The notes under the pieces are model-generated. The model was not told the DNA's origin. It made no database searches and saw nothing but the letters and a program-made list of their open reading frames with translations. The translations under genes were made by a program, and so were the position numbers. Below, piece after piece: positions 28,205 through 37,007 of a DNA stretch of 64,000 bases; the stretch's first letter is position 1; the number at the start of each line of letters is the position of its first letter. The stretch lies in assembly GCF_007827795.1 (NCBI RefSeq), contig NZ_VITI01000003.1, positions 156,090 to 220,089 on the forward strand, read 5' to 3'. The stretch is from Azospirillum brasilense (lineage in GTDB: Bacteria > Pseudomonadota > Alphaproteobacteria > Azospirillales > Azospirillaceae).

Positions 28205-31200
28205 TCAGGCCGTCTCGCTCGCCAGCATTTCCGCGGCCAGCCGGCTGACGGCGGGGTAATCGGTCTTGCCGGTGCCGAGCAGGGGGATCGTCTCCACCCG
28301 GAGCACGTCGCGGGGAATGGCGATCTCCGGCGCGCCCTTGGCCTTGGCCGCCGCCGCCAGCGCGTCGCGGGTCAGACCGGTGCCGGCGGTGACCAGCACG
28401 ATCCGCTCGCCGCGCCGGGCGTCCGGCAGGGCGATGGCGGCGTGAGCGGCCTCCGGTTCGGCCTGGACCGCCAGTTCCTCGACCAGCCCCAGCGGGACCA
28501 TCTCGCCGGCCACCTTGGCGAACCGCCTGACGCGCCCGACGATGCGGATGAAGCCATCGGCGTCGATGTTCACGATGTCGCCGGTGTCGTGCCAGCCGTC
28601 CTCCGGCGGCTCCACCACGCCGGGGTTGTCGGCGCGCATGTAGCCCTTCATCACGTTCGGCCCGCGCACCCGCAACCGCCCGCCCACGGGCACGCCGGGG
28701 ACCGGAAGCAGTTCCGTCTCGATGCCGGGCAGGGCCTGCCCGACCGTGCCGGGGCGGAAGCGGGCCGGCGTGTTGACCGCGATCACCGGCGACGTCTCGG
28801 TGGTGCCGTAGCCCTCCAGCAGATGCACGCGCAGCCGTTCCGTGTAGGTGCGGCGCGTCTCCTCCTGCAACCGCTCCGCCCCGGCGAAGACCAGCCGCAG
28901 CGAGCGGAAGTCGTAGGGGTCCGCCGCCCGCGCCCAGGCGTTCAGGAAGAAATCCGTGCCGAACAGCACCGTGGCGTTGGTCTGGTAGACCAGTTCCGGA
29001 ATCAGCCGGACGTGGCGCGGGTTGGGGTAGAGCACCGTCTTCACCCCGTTCAGGATCGGCAGCAGCATGCCGCCGAGCAGCCCGAAGGAATGGAAGACCG
29101 GCAGGCAGTTGAACACCACGTCCTGCCGCGTGAAATCGACGACGGAGGCCACCTGCGCCATGTTGGCGAGCAGGTTGTCATGGGTCAGCGCCACGCCCTT
29201 GGGCGGGCCCTCCGACCCCGAGGTGAAGAGGATCGCCGCCACGTCGTCCGGCTGGCCCTGCTCCGGCAGGAAGCGCTCCGGCGCCACCGACGCGGCCAGG
29301 GCGCGCAGCTTGTCGCCGATGCCCAGCCCGCGCTTCACGTCCTCCAGATAAATGATGGTGTATTCGGCGGCCAGAGCCTCCACCAGCGGGCCGAGCCGTC
29401 CCATCTCCACGAAGCGGGCCGACGTGACGATGCGGCGCAGCCCGGCGGCGCGGCAGGCCGCCTTCACGGCACCCGCTCCGGCGGTGAAGTTCAGCATCGC
29501 CGCGGGCCGCCCGTGGGCCGCCAGCCCGAAGAAGACCGCCGCGGTCGGCGAGGCGGTCGGCAGCAGCACCCCAACCGCCTCCCCCGGCTCGGTGCCGCGG
29601 GCCAGGATGCGGCCCAGCACCAGGGAGCGCGCGGTCAGGGCGCGGTAGGACAGCATCGTGAAATCACCGTCCTGAACCGCCGCCTTGCCCCAGCCGGTCT
29701 TCCGCCCGGCCTCCAGCAGGGCGAGCGCCAGCGTGTCGGGCCGCTGCCCGGCGGCGAAGACGGTCTCCGTCATGACGCGCGACAGCCAGGACTTCAGCGC
29801 CGCCCGCCGCGTCTTGCCGGCCAGCCCGGTCACGTCCGGGGTGGCGACCGGCGGCATGACCGTGATGGTGATGCGCGGGAACAGGCCCAGCCGCAGCCGC
29901 CCATGCATCCGCGACAGGAAGGAGCGCTGGGCGCCCTCGATGCAGACCGGCACGATGGGGCAGCCCGCCTTGTCGGCCAGCATGCCGGGGCCGCCGTTGA
30001 TCTTCATCAGCGAGCCGGTGACGGTGATCCGCCCCTCCGGGAAGATGCAGATCTTGTGGCCCTCGGCCAGGGTGCGGGCGAGCAGGCGCGTGCCCATCGG
30101 CTTGGTCGGGTCGATGGTCACATGGTCGGCCAGCGCCAGGAAGGGCTTGGCCCAGGCCTGCTGCGCGATGAAGCTGTCCACCGCGAAGCGCATGCCCGGC
30201 AGGAAGGCGGCCAGCAGGGCGCCGTCCAGGAAGGACTGGTGGTTCGGCGTGATGACGGCCGCCCCCTCCAGCCGCTCCAGATGCTCGGCCCCGCGCAGCT
30301 CGACGCGGAAGGCCAGCCGGAAGAAGGCACGGGCCAGCGCCCGCCCCATGCCCACCGCATCGATGGCGAGCGCCAGGACGACGGCGGCCAACATGCTCGC
30401 CCCGCCCCAGGCGGCGACGGTCAACGGCGTCACGCCCAGCGCCAGCATGGCCGCCGCGATGCCCGAGCCGACCACCATGAACAGGGCATTGACCACGTTG
30501 GCCGCCGCGATCACCCGGGCGCGGGCCGAAACCGCCGCGCGGTGCTGGATCAGCGCGTAGAGCGGCACGGCGAAGGCGCCGCCCGCCGCGGCGATCAGGA
30601 ACAGGTCGGCCAGCAGCGGCATTGCCCAGGGCTGGGCCAGCAGCGCCAGCGCCGACAGCGGCTCCGCCGACGGAACGTCGGGCGTCAGGAAGGGCAGCGC
30701 CGCCCCGGCCACAGCCGCGACGAGGCCCGCCAGGGCGGCGCGGCGCGCGTCGGAGAGCGACGGCACCCGGTGCCCCAGCCCGGCATAGACCGAGCCGACC
30801 GCCACGCCGACAGCGAAGACCGCCAGCAGCAGGGTCGCCCCCTCGCTGTCCGTCCCCAGCGTTTCCCGCGCGATGGCCGGGAACTGCGCCATGACGACCG
30901 CGCCGACGCCCCAGAAGACGGAGATGCCATAGATGGCCAGCATCGACACGCGGTCCTGCGCGGTGGCGCGCAGCACGCGCAGGGTGACCGACACCGGGTT
31001 CAGCCCGACGCGCACCGTCCGGTCGGCGTTGCCCGCGCGCGGGATCAGCAGCGACGCCGCCAGCCCGCCCAGCGCCGTCGCCCCCAGCAGCCCCGGAAGC
31101 GCCAGCGGATGGGCCAGCGCCAGCGAGCCGCCGGCGATGGTGCCGAGCAGAATCGCGACGAAGGTGCCCGCCTCCACCAGACCGTTGCCGGCGGTCAGCT

Positions 31201-31615
31201 CCTCCGGTTTCAGCAAATCGGGGAGCAGCCCGTACTTGACCGGCCCGAAGACGGTGGAATGGGCGCCCATGCCGACCAGCGCGACGATCAGCACGCCGAG
31301 GTCGGCGCGCATGATGCCCCAGGCGGCGATCGCCATCAGGCCGATCTCCGCCACCTTCACGGCGCGGGCGATCAGCGTGCGGTCGAAGCGGTCGGCCAAT
31401 TGCCCGGCGGTCGCCGAGAACAGCAGGAAGGGGACGGTGAAGGCCGCCGCGGCGAGCGTCGAGATCAGCGCGCCGTCGCCCGCCGTCCCCGCCATGCCGT
31501 AGACCGCCAGGACCGCGATGGCGCCGCGCAGCACATTGTCGCCGAAGGCGCCAAGGAACTGCGTCACGAACAGCGGCAGGAAGCGCCGCGTGGCGAGAAG
31601 GCCCAGTTCGCTCAT
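28205..31615 (-). CDS. aas: Fusion of LplT-like MFS transporter, PlsC-like acyltransferase and acyl-ACP/CoA ligase
   Basis: A 1136-residue inner-membrane protein. Residues about 1-400 are an MFS transporter of the lysophospholipid-translocase type. A PlsC-like acyltransferase (about 420-620) follows, with the HX4D motif in NHQSFLDG near 459 and FPEGR near 525. An AMP-forming ligase (about 640-1130) has the nucleotide loop FTSGSEGPPKG near 797 and GYGTTETSP. In E. coli LplT and Aas are separate proteins that bring lysophospholipid inward and re-acylate it; this protein joins all three activities. It is the second gene of a tight unit with its TetR regulator, 3 bases apart. Confidence 0.93.
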   Translation of the reverse strand: MSELGLLATRRFLPLFVTQFLGAFGDNVLRGAIAVLAVYGMAGTAGDGALISTLAAAAFTVPFLLFSATAGQLADRFDRTLIARAVKVAEIGLMAIAAWGIMRADLGVLIVALVGMGAHSTVFGPVKYGLLPDLLKPEELTAGNGLVEAGTFVAILLGTIAGGSLALAHPLALPGLLGATALGGLAASLLIPRAGNADRTVRVGLNPVSVTLRVLRATAQDRVSMLAIYGISVFWGVGAVVMAQFPAIARETLGTDSEGATLLLAVFAVGVAVGSVYAGLGHRVPSLSDARRAALAGLVAAVAGAALPFLTPDVPSAEPLSALALLAQPWAMPLLADLFLIAAAGGAFAVPLYALIQHRAAVSARARVIAAANVVNALFMVVGSGIAAAMLALGVTPLTVAAWGGASMLAAVVLALAIDAVGMGRALARAFFRLAFRVELRGAEHLERLEGAAVITPNHQSFLDGALLAAFLPGMRFAVDSFIAQQAWAKPFLALADHVTIDPTKPMGTRLLARTLAEGHKICIFPEGRITVTGSLMKINGGPGMLADKAGCPIVPVCIEGAQRSFLSRMHGRLRLGLFPRITITVMPPVATPDVTGLAGKTRRAALKSWLSRVMTETVFAAGQRPDTLALALLEAGRKTGWGKAAVQDGDFTMLSYRALTARSLVLGRILARGTEPGEAVGVLLPTASPTAAVFFGLAAHGRPAAMLNFTAGAGAVKAACRAAGLRRIVTSARFVEMGRLGPLVEALAAEYTIIYLEDVKRGLGIGDKLRALAASVAPERFLPEQGQPDDVAAILFTSGSEGPPKGVALTHDNLLANMAQVASVVDFTRQDVVFNCLPVFHSFGLLGGMLLPILNGVKTVLYPNPRHVRLIPELVYQTNATVLFGTDFFLNAWARAADPYDFRSLRLVFAGAERLQEETRRTYTERLRVHLLEGYGTTETSPVIAVNTPARFRPGTVGQALPGIETELLPVPGVPVGGRLRVRGPNVMKGYMRADNPGVVEPPEDGWHDTGDIVNIDADGFIRIVGRVRRFAKVAGEMVPLGLVEELAVQAEPEAAHAAIALPDARRGERIVLVTAGTGLTRDALAAAAKAKGAPEIAIPRDVLRVETIPLLGTGKTDYPAVSRLAAEMLASETA

Positions 31616-31618
31616 GCT

Positions 31619-32200
31619 TCAGGCTCCCTTTCCGGTGCACAGGCCGCGCAGCAGCGCGTCGGCGACCGTATCGGCCAGCGTGCCGAGCGGGGCCGTCTGC
31701 CGTCCGTAAACGTGCGACTGGATGTTGAGGACGATGGCGCCGATGACGGTGTGAGCCAGGGCCTCGCGGTCGACATCGACGATGCTCCCCTCCGCGATGC
31801 CGTCGCCGACGATGGCGCAGACCACGTCCACCGGCGTTTCCAAACCGTCGGGCACCAGCGGCAGCGCGTCGTGCTGCGACAGCAGGAGGAAGCGCGCGCG
31901 GTCCGGCGCCGCCTCGGCCAGCCCGAATGCCCAGGCGATGACGCGGCGCAGCCGCTCCGGGGCCGGACCGGTCCCCGCCGCCTCGCGCAGGTCGTGCGAC
32001 AGGGCGGTGTATTCGGCGGCGAACAGGGCGGCGGCAAGATCCTCCTTGCTGGCCCAATGGCGGTACAGCGCTCCCTCCGACACCCCGGCGGCGCGGGCAA
32101 TGTCCTTGATGGTGGTCGCCTTCACCCCCTTCTGGGCGAACAGCGCGATGGCGGCGTCCCGGACCTTGTTGCGTGCATCGTTGCGGACATCTTTGGACAT
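31619..32200 (-). CDS. TetR-family transcriptional regulator
   Basis: A 193-residue regulator from the ATG at 32200 (MSKDVRN). The N-terminal helix-turn-helix is clear: AIALFAQKGVKATTIKDIA followed by AGVSEGALYRHWASKEDL. The C-terminal ligand domain is not informative. Its stop is 3 bases before the start of the fusion phospholipid gene, and a perfect 18-bp palindrome lies 27 bases upstream of its own start. Autorepression and control of the phospholipid gene, perhaps in response to an acyl compound, are likely inferences. Confidence 0.93.
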   Translation of the reverse strand: MSKDVRNDARNKVRDAAIALFAQKGVKATTIKDIARAAGVSEGALYRHWASKEDLAAALFAAEYTALSHDLREAAGTGPAPERLRRVIAWAFGLAEAAPDRARFLLLSQHDALPLVPDGLETPVDVVCAIVGDGIAEGSIVDVDREALAHTVIGAIVLNIQSHVYGRQTAPLGTLADTVADALLRGLCTGKGA

Positions 32201-32226
32201 GGCGTTCCCGTTCGTGACGGATATCA

Positions 32227-32244
32227 TGAGTGAACGTTCACTCA
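32227..32244. promoter_or_regulatory. Perfect 18-bp palindromic operator, likely for the TetR regulator
   Basis: TGAGTGAACGTTCACTCA is a perfect palindrome with the TGAAC/GTTCA half-sites common to TetR-family operators. It lies between the divergent tetR-aas unit and the M20 amidohydrolase gene and could control both. Confidence 0.85.
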
Positions 32245-32375
32245 CATCCTGCACGGAACCGGGCCACCCTGCAAGGGTGATGTGACGGCACCGCATCGCC
32301 ATGCGCTTTGCACCGCGGGTGCTTTTTTGGGCAAGATCGTTCGCACACACTCATGAAACACAGGGAATCAGGGAC

Positions 32376-33548
32376 ATGGTGAGGACGATCGACGGGACGG
32401 AGGCGCTGACGGCCGACATGACCGCGTGGCGGCGCGACCTGCACGCCCACCCGGAAACGGCCTTCGAGGAGGAGCGGACCAGCGATTTCGTCGCGGAGAA
32501 GCTGGCCTCCTTCGGGCTGGAGGTCCATCGCGGCCTCGCCAAGACCGGTGTGGTCGGCCTGCTGCGCAACGGCGAGGGGCCGGCGGTCGCCTTCCGCGCC
32601 GACATGGACGCCCTGCACATCCATGAGCAGACCAACCTGCCCCACGCCTCGCGCAATCCGGGGCGCATGCACGCCTGCGGGCATGACGGGCATACAGCGA
32701 TGCTGCTGGGTGCGGCGCGCCACCTGTCAGCGCATCCGAACTTCCAGGGCACCATCGCCTTCGTCTTCCAGCCTGCGGAGGAGAATGAGGGCGGCGGGCG
32801 CGTGATGGTCGAGGAGGGGCTGTTCGAGAAATTCCCCGTCGAGCAGGTCTACGGCATGCACAACTGGCCGGGTCTGGAGGTCGGCAAGATCGCGCTGCGC
32901 CCCGGCCCGATCATGGCCGCATACGACATCTTCGAACTGACCCTGACCGGCAAGGGCACTCACGCCGCCATGCCCCATCTGGGCACCGACACGATTCTGG
33001 CCGGCACCCAGATCGTCAACGCCTGGCAGACCATCGCCAGCCGCAGCGTGCATCCCGTCGATTCCGCCGTGGTCAGCGTCACACAGTTCCACGCAGGCGA
33101 CACGTGGAATGTCCTTCCCGCCACCGCCGTCCTGCGTGGAACCACCCGGACCTTCCGCAAGGAGGTGCAGGACATGGTGGAGCGGCGCATGGGCGAACTG
33201 GCCAAGGCCATCGCCGCCGGCTACGGGATCGAGGCGGAGCTGCGCTACGAGCGCCGCTACCCGTCCACGGTGAACGAGGCCGGGGCGACCGAACTGGCCC
33301 GGCGCGCCGCCGCCGGAGTCGTCGGCGAATTGGGGCTGGACCTCGACCCGATGCCCAGCATGGGGGCTGAGGATTTCGCCTTCATGCTGCAGCAGCGGCC
33401 CGGCTGCTACGTTTGGGTCGGCGCCGGGCCGTCGGACGGCGGGCGCAACCTGCACAGCCCGCATTACGACTTCAACGACGCGGTTCTGCCCATCGGCCTC
33501 AGCTATTGGGTGCGGCTGGCCGAAACGGTGCTGCCGCGCGCGGCGTGA
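32376..33548 (+). CDS. M20-family amidohydrolase (hippurate/N-acyl-amino-acid type)
   Basis: A 390-residue cytoplasmic metallo-amidohydrolase starting at the ATG at 32376 with CAGGGA upstream. Metal-binding motifs are present: ACGHDGH near residue 100, Glu pair in PAEENEGG, His in GMHNWPG, and the late His in NLHSPHYDFND. The dimerisation domain starts around TGKGTHAAMPH. Relatives cleave N-acyl or N-aryl amino acids such as hippurate or IAA-conjugates. It is divergent from the tetR-aas unit and may share its operator. A link to the ATC-hydrolase operon downstream is possible but separated by a palindromic element. Confidence 0.92.
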   Translation: MVRTIDGTEALTADMTAWRRDLHAHPETAFEEERTSDFVAEKLASFGLEVHRGLAKTGVVGLLRNGEGPAVAFRADMDALHIHEQTNLPHASRNPGRMHACGHDGHTAMLLGAARHLSAHPNFQGTIAFVFQPAEENEGGGRVMVEEGLFEKFPVEQVYGMHNWPGLEVGKIALRPGPIMAAYDIFELTLTGKGTHAAMPHLGTDTILAGTQIVNAWQTIASRSVHPVDSAVVSVTQFHAGDTWNVLPATAVLRGTTRTFRKEVQDMVERRMGELAKAIAAGYGIEAELRYERRYPSTVNEAGATELARRAAAGVVGELGLDLDPMPSMGAEDFAFMLQQRPGCYVWVGAGPSDGGRNLHSPHYDFNDAVLPIGLSYWVRLAETVLPRAA

Positions 33549-33568
33549 TGGTTATTGCACCCCATATT

Positions 33569-33751
33569 CCCTCTCCCCTCTGGGGAGAGGGTTAGGGTGA
33601 GGGGGTTGCGCTTGTGCCGAACGTTCCGCCACGCGCATCCCCCTCACCGGCTCTCAGCGGATGCCAGAGGCATCCGCCTGCCGCCGTCAGCGCTGGCTTT
33701 CAGCCAGCGCGAGAGGCCCTGCGGGCCACCCTCTCCCCAGAGGGGAGAGGG
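33569..33751. repeat. Composite palindromic intergenic element with four stem-loops
   Basis: The element is bounded by CCCTCTCCCC-N3-GGGGAGAGGG hairpins at 33569-33591 and 33729-33751, which are reverse complements of each other. Inside are the inverted pair GGTGAGGGGG (33596-33605) and CCCCCTCACC (33639-33648), a 9-bp-stem hairpin at 33657-33677 and another at 33690-33710. No ORF of note fills it. This is the structure of a dispersed extragenic palindromic or BIME-like repeat; other copies would be outside this window. Confidence 0.85.
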
Positions 33752-33787
33752 TTACAAAGGCAACCGCGTTCATTCCGGCACCTTTGT

Positions 33788-33817
33788 ACAAACCATTCCT
33801 ATCTCCCTATGGTTTGT
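33788..33817. promoter_or_regulatory. 9-bp inverted repeat upstream of the ATC-hydrolase/ABC operon
   Basis: ACAAACCAT and ATGGTTTGT form a perfect dyad with a 12-base spacer, about 107 bases before the FAD oxidoreductase start. The size and spacing fit a dimeric regulator's operator. No regulator gene is adjacent on either side, so its binder is unknown. Confidence 0.55.
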
Positions 33818-33831
33818 GTATGAAACAGGAA

Positions 33832-33858
33832 AATTACCGCGCCCCGTCCATGGTAATT
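33832..33858. promoter_or_regulatory. 7-bp inverted repeat upstream of the ATC-hydrolase/ABC operon
   Basis: AATTACC and GGTAATT flank 13 bases, closer to the operon start than the dyad at 33788. Two separate dyads in one leader suggest layered control, but this one is short enough to be chance. Confidence 0.4.
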
Positions 33859-33923
33859 GCCCGAGTATGCAATTTGTCCCATGATCGGGCCGATTTCACC
33901 CGACAGACGTGGGACAAGGCACG

Positions 33924-35249
33924 GTGAAGGCGATAGAGAACAAGACCGGTGTTCCTGGAACCGGCGGCATCTGGCAGCGGCCCGACTCCCTGTGGGAGGC
34001 CACGGCCCCGCCGCCGCCGGCCCTTCCGGCGCTCAAACACGCGGTGGAAGCCGACCTGCTGGTGATCGGCGGCGGCTTCACCGGCCTGTCGGCGGCCCTG
34101 CACGCCGCCGAATCGGGCAAGCGCGCCGTCGTCCTGGAGGCGTCGGAGATCGGGCGCGGCGCGTCCGGGCGCAACAACGGGCAGGTCATCCCGACCCTGA
34201 CCCGACCCGACCCCGAAGACCTCGTCGCCAAGTTCGGGCCGGAGCGGGGCGAACGCTTCGTCGCGCTGATCCGCGACAGCGCCGAGACCCTGTTCGCCCT
34301 GATCCGCCGTCTCGGCATCGACTGCGCGGCCGAGCAGACCGGCTGGGTGCAGCCGGTCCATTCGCCGGGCCGCATCGCCATCGCCGAACGGCGGGCCAAG
34401 CAGTGGGGCAGCCGCGGCGCTCCGGTGGAGCTTCTCGACCGCGCCGGCATTTCGGATCTGCTGGGCACCGACGCCTATTACGGCGGCTGGATGAACCGCA
34501 GCGGCGGCCACGTCAACCCGCTGGCGCTGGCCCGCGGGCTGGCCGGCAAGGCGGTCGAGGCCGGCGCGTCGGTCTATATCAACTCACCCGTCCTGTCGGT
34601 GGAGCGGCGCGGCGACCGCTGGGTCGCCCGCACGCCGGACGGCTCGGTGACCGCCCATGCCCTGGTGCTGGGCACCAACGGCTATGCCGCCGCCGTCTTC
34701 CCGGAGATCCGGACGGAGGTCGTGCCCGTCCTGTCCTGGCAGATGGCCACCCAGCCGCTGGACGAGGCGCAGCGGCGCAGCATCCTGCCCGGCCGTCAGG
34801 CCATGTCGGACACCCACGGCGACCTGCGCTTCATGCGCTACACCGCCGACCACCGGCTGGTCAGCGGCGGCGCGCTGCTGGTCCCCATCGACGGGGCAGA
34901 CCGGCTGCGGCGCATCGTCGGCCTGCGGCTGGCCTCCATGTTCCCCACCCTGCGCGGGCTGCGGTTCGACCATGTGTGGAACGGGCGGATCGCCATGACC
35001 ACCGACTACACTCCGCGGGTCCACCAGCTCGGCCCCAACGCCTTCACCTGGGCGGGCTGCAACGGGCGCGGCGTCGCCCTGTCCGTCTCGCTGGGGCGGG
35101 AGCTGGCCTACGCCGCGCTGGGCCGCGATCCGGCGGAGCTGGCGCTGCCGCTGACCGAGCCGCGTCCCCTGCCCTTCAACGACCTGCTGCAACGCATCGG
35201 GCCGTTCAAACTCCTGCAATACCGCTGGAACGACATCCGGGAAATCTGA
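33924..35249 (+). CDS. FAD-dependent oxidoreductase, DAO/PuuB-like
   Basis: A flavoprotein of about 441 residues. The ADP-binding motif is VIGGGFTGLSAALHAAE, preceded by the SLWEATAPPPPALPAL segment seen in gamma-glutamylputrescine-oxidase-like members. The C-terminal FAD motif is FTWAGCNGRGVALS. Such enzymes oxidise an amine or imino acid C-N bond to the imine. The start could be GTG at 33924 (GGGACAAGG upstream) or GTG at 33909. It opens a seven-gene co-directional set, with only 2 bases to the next gene, so it probably acts on the compound imported by the following ABC system. Confidence 0.88.
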   Translation: MKAIENKTGVPGTGGIWQRPDSLWEATAPPPPALPALKHAVEADLLVIGGGFTGLSAALHAAESGKRAVVLEASEIGRGASGRNNGQVIPTLTRPDPEDLVAKFGPERGERFVALIRDSAETLFALIRRLGIDCAAEQTGWVQPVHSPGRIAIAERRAKQWGSRGAPVELLDRAGISDLLGTDAYYGGWMNRSGGHVNPLALARGLAGKAVEAGASVYINSPVLSVERRGDRWVARTPDGSVTAHALVLGTNGYAAAVFPEIRTEVVPVLSWQMATQPLDEAQRRSILPGRQAMSDTHGDLRFMRYTADHRLVSGGALLVPIDGADRLRRIVGLRLASMFPTLRGLRFDHVWNGRIAMTTDYTPRVHQLGPNAFTWAGCNGRGVALSVSLGRELAYAALGRDPAELALPLTEPRPLPFNDLLQRIGPFKLLQYRWNDIREI

Positions 35250-35251
35250 CG

Positions 35252-35764
35252 ATGACTGAAGACACGAAGCCGCCCGCCGCCCCGGACCACGCCACGCAAC
35301 TGCGCAACGCCTACGCGATGCGGGCCGCGTCCTACGCCCACATGTTCGACGTGCTGCGCGAGCGCTACGGCACCGACACGGCGCTGGACATCGGGCGCGA
35401 GGCGACCCGCCGCCTGGGCGAGGCGATGGGCGTGAAGTACGCGGCGCACGGCCCCGACGACTTGGCCGGCCTGTGCCACGCCTTCCTCGACGGCATCCCC
35501 AACCGCGATTCCATGTTCGCGCCGGAGATCAAGCGCTGCGACGGCGACGCGCTGGAAATCCATTTCCACCGCTGTCCCCTCAAGGAGGCGTGGCAGGCCC
35601 AGGGCAAGTCCGACGAGGATCTGGAACTGCTGTGCAACATGGCCGGCGCGATCGACGGCGGCCTGTTCGAGGCAGCCGGCTTCGTCTTCCGCGGCGAGAC
35701 CTGGAAGCCGGGCGACGAGGGCTGTTGCCGCCTGAAGGTCCTGCCCGGCCCCAAGGCCGCCTGA
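35252..35764 (+). CDS. ATC-hydrolase-family protein (L-2-amino-thiazoline-4-carboxylate hydrolase-like), copy 1
   Basis: A 170-residue cytoplasmic protein. The region ending EIHFHRCPLKEAWQAQG and DLELLCNMAGAIDGGLFEAAGFVF matches the conserved core of the ATC-hydrolase family, whose characterised member opens a thiazoline ring on the way to cysteine. It is encoded 2 bases after the oxidoreductase. A second paralogue closes the operon at 40435. The true substrate is unknown; a cyclic amidine or thiazoline is possible. Confidence 0.78.
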   Translation: MTEDTKPPAAPDHATQLRNAYAMRAASYAHMFDVLRERYGTDTALDIGREATRRLGEAMGVKYAAHGPDDLAGLCHAFLDGIPNRDSMFAPEIKRCDGDALEIHFHRCPLKEAWQAQGKSDEDLELLCNMAGAIDGGLFEAAGFVFRGETWKPGDEGCCRLKVLPGPKAA

Positions 35765-35847
35765 TCCGCCCTGCCGCCAAGCCCTACCCTACGACGCTGC
35801 CCAACACCGGCCTCGAAGCCGGCCTTCACAAGAAAGGTTCACACGCG

Positions 35848-36960
35848 ATGACCGCCCTGAAGACCGCCTCCCTCGCCGCCCTCATGACTGCCGCGCTGGC
35901 CGGCACCGCCCTGGCCGCCGACACCGTGAAGATCGGCTACCAGCTTCCGCTGACCGGCGAGACCGCCCAGTACGGCCAGGATTTCCGCAAGGCCGCCGAG
36001 ATCGCGCTGGCCGAGTTCAACGCCGCCGGCAAGCCCTTCAAGGCGGAGATCGTCTTCGAGGACAGCCGCTCCGACGCCAAGGAAGGCACCAACATCGCCC
36101 GCAAGTTCGTGGACGACAAGGAAATCGTCGGCGTGTTGGGCGACTTCACCTCGGGCGTGTCGATGGCCTCGGCGCAGGTCTACAAGGACGCCGGGATGCC
36201 GCAGCTCTCGCAGACGGCCTCGCACCCCGACTACACCAAGATCTCCAAGTACCAGTTCCGCAACATCGCCACCCAGGCGCAGGAAGGCCCCTACAACGCC
36301 AAGTGGATGCTGTCCAAGGGCTACAAGAACATCGCCGTCATCGCCGAGCAGACCGACTGGGGCCAGTCCGTCGTCTCCGGCTTCACCGACGGCGTGAAGG
36401 CCAACGGCGGCACGGTGGTCTTCTCCGAGTTCTTCAACCGCGGCCTGAAGGACTACCGCTCGCTGATCAGCAAGCTGGAGCGCGCGAAGCCGGACGCCAT
36501 CTACACCGGCTTCTTCTACGAGGACGGCGCGCAGTTCCTGCGTCAGGTGCAGCAGCTCGGCATCAAGACCCCGGTCTACTCGACCTCCGCCGCCTACAGC
36601 CCGAAGCTGATCGAGCTGGCCGGCGAGGCGGCGGAGGGCGTGCACCTGACCTCCAACTTCCTGCCGACCGATCCGGCCCCGCACATCCAGCATTTCGTGA
36701 CGGAGTGGAAGGCCGCCTCCAACGGCGCGGTTCCGGGCCAGTTCCCGGCCCAGGCCTATGACGCCGTGCGCATCATGCTGGCCGCGGTCGAGAAGGCCTA
36801 CCCGAACCCGACCCGCGAGAAGGTGCGCGACGCCCTGGCCCAGACCAAGGACTTCGCCGGCGTGACCGGCAAGACCAGCTTCAGCGCCGACCGCGAGGCC
36901 GAGAAGGAGCTGGTGAAGGTCGAGGTCAAGGGCGGCGCCTTCGTGCCGGTCGCCGACTGA
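35848..36960 (+). CDS. Branched-chain-amino-acid-type ABC transporter substrate-binding protein
   Basis: A 370-residue periplasmic protein with a signal peptide cleaved near ALAA and AGAAAGG-type ribosome-binding sequence 10 bases before the ATG at 35848. The mature part begins TVKIGYQLPLTGETAQYG, the signature of type I LivJ/Leu-Ile-Val-like binding proteins. It delivers a ligand to the permeases encoded next. Family members bind amino acids, amides, urea or aromatic acids, so the neighbouring enzymes are the better guide to the ligand. An 83-base gap precedes it. Confidence 0.93.
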   Translation: MTALKTASLAALMTAALAGTALAADTVKIGYQLPLTGETAQYGQDFRKAAEIALAEFNAAGKPFKAEIVFEDSRSDAKEGTNIARKFVDDKEIVGVLGDFTSGVSMASAQVYKDAGMPQLSQTASHPDYTKISKYQFRNIATQAQEGPYNAKWMLSKGYKNIAVIAEQTDWGQSVVSGFTDGVKANGGTVVFSEFFNRGLKDYRSLISKLERAKPDAIYTGFFYEDGAQFLRQVQQLGIKTPVYSTSAAYSPKLIELAGEAAEGVHLTSNFLPTDPAPHIQHFVTEWKAASNGAVPGQFPAQAYDAVRIMLAAVEKAYPNPTREKVRDALAQTKDFAGVTGKTSFSADREAEKELVKVEVKGGAFVPVAD

Positions 36961-37007
36961 TCGCCTGACCGTCCCATAGACCCAACGATCTCCAGCGAAC
37001 GGCCCGC

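Noticed and set aside
28442-32233. A 1263-codon plus-strand frame across the phospholipid fusion gene
   Set aside because: Antisense shadow of a gene with three recognised catalytic domains; the product is compositionally biased.
33569-33751. CRISPR-like repeats suggested by the repeated CCCTCTCCCC/GGGGAGAGGG units
   Set aside because: There are only two copies, they are inverted and not direct, and there are no regular spacers.
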